Shown piece by piece: positions 41,546 to 44,614 of a DNA stretch of 44,614 bases (its first letter is position 1; every line of letters starts with the position of its first letter). The DNA is from Anaerolineaceae bacterium (GTDB lineage Bacteria; Chloroflexota; Anaerolineae; Promineifilales; Promineifilaceae): positions 1 through 44,614 of the forward strand of contig PABI01000034.1 of the NCBI GenBank assembly GCA_002699125.1. Reading direction: 5' to 3'. Under the pieces are notes generated by a model that saw only the letters and a list, made by a program, of their open reading frames with translations, was not told where the DNA came from and ran no database searches. The position numbers and the translations under genes were made by a program.

Positions 41546-44107
41546 ATGGAACAGGCCCCTTTATACACAGTTCCCCAGATGGCAAGTGGGCAAACGTCCG
41601 TAACGTTTTCTGCCGAACAATATCGCACAGAAGCCTATGAAGCTGTAGGGGATGATTCTCGTGCCGAAAAAGGGCAGTTTTTTACCCCACCACCCATCGC
41701 CCACATGATGGCTGCCCTGTTTGATTCCCTGCCGTCTGAAATCAGGCTGCTGGATGCGGGAGCAGGGGTTGGTACGTTAACGGCCGCATTCGTCGATGCC
41801 CTCGTCGCGCGGCGAAAATTGCCGGAGAAAGTTCGCGTTACTGCTTATGAACAGGAAGAAGAATTCCTGCCTTATCTAAAAGAAACGTTGGGCAAATGTC
41901 GTGCGGCCTGTGAACAGGTTGGCATTACTTTCTCCAGCAGCATCAAAACAGAAGATTTTGTCGATGCTGCCAGCGCTATGCTGCGGCCGCGGCTATTAGA
42001 GGGACAGTTCCAGCGCTTTAACTGCGCGATTCTCAACCCACCGTACAAAAAAATTCATAGCCAATCTGCTTATCGCCGGCGTCTGCGCGAGGCGGGGATT
42101 GAGACGGGTAATCTTTACACAGCATTTTTGGCACTTGTCTCTGGCGTATTGGAGCCGGACGGACAGCTCGTTGCCATTACCCCGCGCAGTTTTTGTAATG
42201 GGCCATATTATAAAGCATTTCGTAAGCTGTTTGATGCACAGATGGCCTTCCGGCATATTCACCTGTTTGAATCACGAAACCGGGCTTTTGTCGACGATGA
42301 TATCTTACAAGAAAATATTATTTTCCATGCTGTAAAGAGTCCAAACAAGCAGGATGTAACAATTACAAGCTCGCCCGGTGCCGGAGAGGATCTTCGGGTG
42401 CAGCGCACGGTTGCTTATGAACGGGTTATCAATCCTGATGATCCTCATCTGTTCATTCACATTACGGCCAGCGATCTAGATCAAAATATTGCCGATCGAG
42501 TCGAACATTTTCCCTGTACATTGGCGGATTTGGGTCTGGAGGTATCGACGGGGCGCGTGGTTGATTTTCGGGCAAAATCGTTTCTGCGCCAATTGCCGGA
42601 TGAAGATAGTGTGCCATTAATTTACCCACACCACATGAAAGATGGCTTCATTTGCTGGCCAGATGCCAATCATCGCAAACCCAATGCTTTTGCGAATGTG
42701 CCGGAAACACGAAAATGGCTACTGCCGCCGGGGTTTTACGTTGTTGTGCGCCGTTTTTCCTCAAAAGAGGAGCCGAAACGAATTAATGCGGCCGTTTATG
42801 ATCCGGAAATGCTTGGGGAAACGACCACGTCGGCAGGTTCAGTACAAGCTGTTGCCTTTGAAAACCATGTCAATGTATTCCACGCCTGGAATCAAGGAAT
42901 CACGTCTGACTTAGCTAGAGGATTAGCTATCTACCTCAATTCGACCTTGCTGGATGTTTACTTCCGGCAGTTTAATGGGCATACCCAGGTCAATGCCACA
43001 GACTTGCGTTCTCTTCTGTATCCACATCGCGAGACGCTTGAACAGTGGGGCCAAAGTTATCACATTGAGTTTCCAGACCAACAAACGATTGACTCTTTAA
43101 TAGAAGCGGAGTTGCAAATCATGACTGATTTAGAAACCCCCGATCCTGTAGCTGCTAAAAAGCGAGTTGCTGAAGCATTAGATGTTCTTGAGTTACTTGG
43201 TTTGCCAATGGCACAACAAAACGAAAGATCGGCCATGACGCTTCTGGCATTGTTAAATTTACCACCTCATCAGCCCTGGTCTTCAGCTGGTAGACCGTTG
43301 CTGGGAATCACCCCCATCATGGATTTCATTCGTGAGTATTATGGGGTTGCCTACGCGCCGAATACACGAGAGACGATTCGCCGCCAGACAGTTCACCAGT
43401 TTGTTCAAGCGACTATAGTGGTCGAAAATCCGGACGATCCCACGCGCCCTGTAAACAGCCCCAAGTGGTGTTACCAAATCGAACCAACGGTTTTTGAATT
43501 GCTGCGGCAGTATGGTGATGATCAATGGGAAAACTTGCTGGCTCAGTATTTGGAAACGGCCGTTACACTTAAAGAGCGATATGCCCGGCAACGCACACTG
43601 AATCGCGTTCCTGTACAAGTAACTGCTGACCAGGAGATAACATTATCAGCAGGCAAGCATAGCATACTAATCAAGGAGATCATAGAAGCATTTGCCCCAC
43701 GATTTGTACCAGGAGGGAAGTTAGTTTATGTTGGTGATACTGGCGACAAATGGGGCTATTTTGATGATGTATTACTCGCTTCTTTAGGTGTAAAAGTTGA
43801 TTTGCATGGCAAAATGCCAGACGTCATTATTTACGATTCAGCTAAAGATTGGCTTTTGTTAATTGAGGCAGTTACCAGTCATGGACCGGTGAACCCCAAA
43901 CGGCGGATTGAACTGGAAGAACTATTTGCTCCAGTGCGAGACAAGATTGTTTATGTGACGGCTTTCTCCACGAAAGCTGAATTATCACGCCACCTGGCCG
44001 ACATTTCATGGGAAACCGAAGTTTGGGTAGCCAGCAGTCCCAGCCATTTGATCCATTTTGATGGCGTTCGTTTCTTGGGACCTTATGGTTCTGAAGATAA
44101 GCTCTAG
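41546..44107 (+). CDS. Single-chain restriction-modification enzyme (Eco57I-like methylase + BsuBI/PstI-like nuclease)
   Basis: This 853-residue protein has an N-terminal N6-adenine methylase: KGQFFTPPPIAHMM, the SAM-binding LLDAGAGVGTLTAAF (from 68) and catalytic NPPY (164-167). Residues about 300-520 should hold the target-recognition part. The C-terminal region from about 540 matches BsuBI/PstI-type restriction endonucleases (EPTVFELLRQYGDDQWE, VYVGDTGDKWGYFDDVLLASLG, GKMPDVIIYD, LLLIEAVTSHGPV), with the acidic Asp and Glu of the nuclease fold at about 758 and 771. In PstI and BsuBI the two activities are separate proteins; here they are one chain. The target may be CTGCAG-like, but this is inference only. 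No control gene is nearby. Confidence 0.9.
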   Translation: MEQAPLYTVPQMASGQTSVTFSAEQYRTEAYEAVGDDSRAEKGQFFTPPPIAHMMAALFDSLPSEIRLLDAGAGVGTLTAAFVDALVARRKLPEKVRVTAYEQEEEFLPYLKETLGKCRAACEQVGITFSSSIKTEDFVDAASAMLRPRLLEGQFQRFNCAILNPPYKKIHSQSAYRRRLREAGIETGNLYTAFLALVSGVLEPDGQLVAITPRSFCNGPYYKAFRKLFDAQMAFRHIHLFESRNRAFVDDDILQENIIFHAVKSPNKQDVTITSSPGAGEDLRVQRTVAYERVINPDDPHLFIHITASDLDQNIADRVEHFPCTLADLGLEVSTGRVVDFRAKSFLRQLPDEDSVPLIYPHHMKDGFICWPDANHRKPNAFANVPETRKWLLPPGFYVVVRRFSSKEEPKRINAAVYDPEMLGETTTSAGSVQAVAFENHVNVFHAWNQGITSDLARGLAIYLNSTLLDVYFRQFNGHTQVNATDLRSLLYPHRETLEQWGQSYHIEFPDQQTIDSLIEAELQIMTDLETPDPVAAKKRVAEALDVLELLGLPMAQQNERSAMTLLALLNLPPHQPWSSAGRPLLGITPIMDFIREYYGVAYAPNTRETIRRQTVHQFVQATIVVENPDDPTRPVNSPKWCYQIEPTVFELLRQYGDDQWENLLAQYLETAVTLKERYARQRTLNRVPVQVTADQEITLSAGKHSILIKEIIEAFAPRFVPGGKLVYVGDTGDKWGYFDDVLLASLGVKVDLHGKMPDVIIYDSAKDWLLLIEAVTSHGPVNPKRRIELEELFAPVRDKIVYVTAFSTKAELSRHLADISWETEVWVASSPSHLIHFDGVRFLGPYGSEDKL

Positions 44108-44217
44108 TCCCTGCTTTCTCCAACTTTTTGTAATTTCCACCAAATCGAGGCAAAATCCAGTTACCTTGCACCCCGACAACTCACGTTCGGCTTTTGATAC
44201 TCACAGGAGAATAGCGT

Positions 44218-44607
44218 ATGGAACTTTCAGTTTCGCAGGCAAACGGCCGTATCCCCGTCACTATTTTTCACCTTCAGGGCGATTTAGTAGAAGAGGAACC
44301 GCTGCGCAGTGAAGCGGCGCAGGCCGTGGCCAACGGCAGCCAGGCGATCTTGCTCGATTTGCAGAATGTCCCCTACATCAGCAGCGCCGGTTTGCGGGCC
44401 ATCCAGGGCCTGTTTGAACTGCTTCATGATTCAGACAACGTGGATAAAAGCGCCATGAATCGCGGCATCGCTGCCGGAACTTTTAGCGCGCCCAACCTCA
44501 AGCTCCTCAACCCTTCCAAAAATGGGGCCAAGGCGCTGCGCGTCTCCGGCTACGATATGTTTTTGCAAGTGTTCACCGACAAAGACGAAGCGATTCGCGC
44601 CTTTTAG
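44218..44607 (+). CDS. STAS-domain protein (anti-sigma factor antagonist-like)
   Basis: This 129-residue protein is a single STAS domain: IFHLQGDLVEEEPLRSEA, then ILLDLQNVPYISSAGLRAI with the Ser pair where antagonists are phosphorylated, and DMFLQVFTDKDEAIRAF at the end. An inserted stretch of about 20 residues (DNVDKSAMNRGIAAGTF) lies between the third strand and the last helices. It may bind a partner anti-sigma kinase or act in another switch; no partner is in the window. AGGAG lies 9 bases before ATG 44218. Confidence 0.92.
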   Translation: MELSVSQANGRIPVTIFHLQGDLVEEEPLRSEAAQAVANGSQAILLDLQNVPYISSAGLRAIQGLFELLHDSDNVDKSAMNRGIAAGTFSAPNLKLLNPSKNGAKALRVSGYDMFLQVFTDKDEAIRAF

Positions 44608-44614
44608 CCTGCTC

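Larger units (their letters stand above)
767..44250. repeat. Dispersed palindromic octamer ACGGCCGT, about 68 copies
   Basis: I counted about 68 copies by eye between 767-774 and 44243-44250. They occur in genes of both strands and in gaps. Inside genes they fall in all three frames: T-A-V (often ETAV), N/D-G-R, and R-P. Copies are few in rpoC (two) and in the RM gene (one), and dense in xseA, the dehydrogenase, the ligases and the acidic giant. The longer form is often AAACGGCCGTTT. Each copy is a separate 8-bp site; the coordinates only bracket the set. Confidence 0.9.

Noticed and set aside
42830..42853. Second copy of the TCGGCAGG.TCAGTACAAG stretch found at 13641
   Set aside because: It lies in the conserved coding frame of the RM enzyme, and the match is short; coincidence cannot be excluded.
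1..44614. tRNA, rRNA or known riboswitches
   Set aside because: I looked for cloverleaf-like segments with TTCGA loops and CCA ends in the gaps and for conserved riboswitch cores; none was convincing.

Overview
The window reads as chromosomal DNA of a free-living bacterium, most likely a Chloroflexota (Anaerolineae-type) member. That placement is an inference from gene content and style: STAND ATPases with a short effector-associated tail, GtrA and O-antigen-ligase genes, an acidic TPR giant and a type 2 IPP isomerase. It is not a marker-gene result. GC is moderate, most genes have good Shine-Dalgarno sites, and no tRNA, rRNA or CRISPR array was seen.

Layout. 1-1212 is an intact ISAs1-type insertion sequence. 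1280-9298 holds a histone-deacetylase-fold hydrolase, a 2095-residue acidic TPR protein and ndk. 9371-17235 is mostly housekeeping: rsfS (minus), a Tag-like glycosylase, xseA, a D-2-hydroxyacid dehydrogenase, a Nudix hydrolase, xseB, ftsY, prfB (with the programmed +1 frameshift) and an unknown coiled-coil/zinc-ribbon protein. 17546-21895 is rpoC, with its own promoters and a hairpin leader and no rpoB beside it. 21993-24136 (minus) is an isoprenoid pair, idi type 2 and a polyprenyl diphosphate synthase. 24514-28898 is a polysaccharide cluster: UDP-xylose-synthase-like SDR, O-antigen ligase/polymerase, GtrA and GT4. 29206-34735 is a predicted conflict or signalling pair: a 1397-residue receiver / APH-like kinase / Nudix / beta-domain / STAND fusion, followed by a STAND ATPase with an effector-associated C-terminal domain. 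34893-37762 holds a small WIGF-repeat protein, a hotdog thioesterase overlapping a ChlI-type AAA+ ATPase, and a membrane protein. 37872-41408 (minus) has acpP and a glycoside-hydrolase-like/O-antigen-ligase fusion. 41546-44107 is a single-chain restriction-modification enzyme (Eco57I-like methylase plus BsuBI/PstI-like nuclease). 44218-44607 is a STAS-domain protein.

Two signals stand out. First, the 8-bp palindrome ACGGCCGT occurs about 68 times by eye count, where about one is expected. It occurs in all reading frames and in intergenic DNA, like the HIP1 palindrome of cyanobacteria. Second, the STAND pair at 29206-34735 has an unusual domain combination that fits a ternary-type biological conflict system. 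Several families of dispersed inverted repeats fill the intergenic gaps, and one of them supplies the last codons and stop of two unrelated genes (xseA and the O-antigen ligase).
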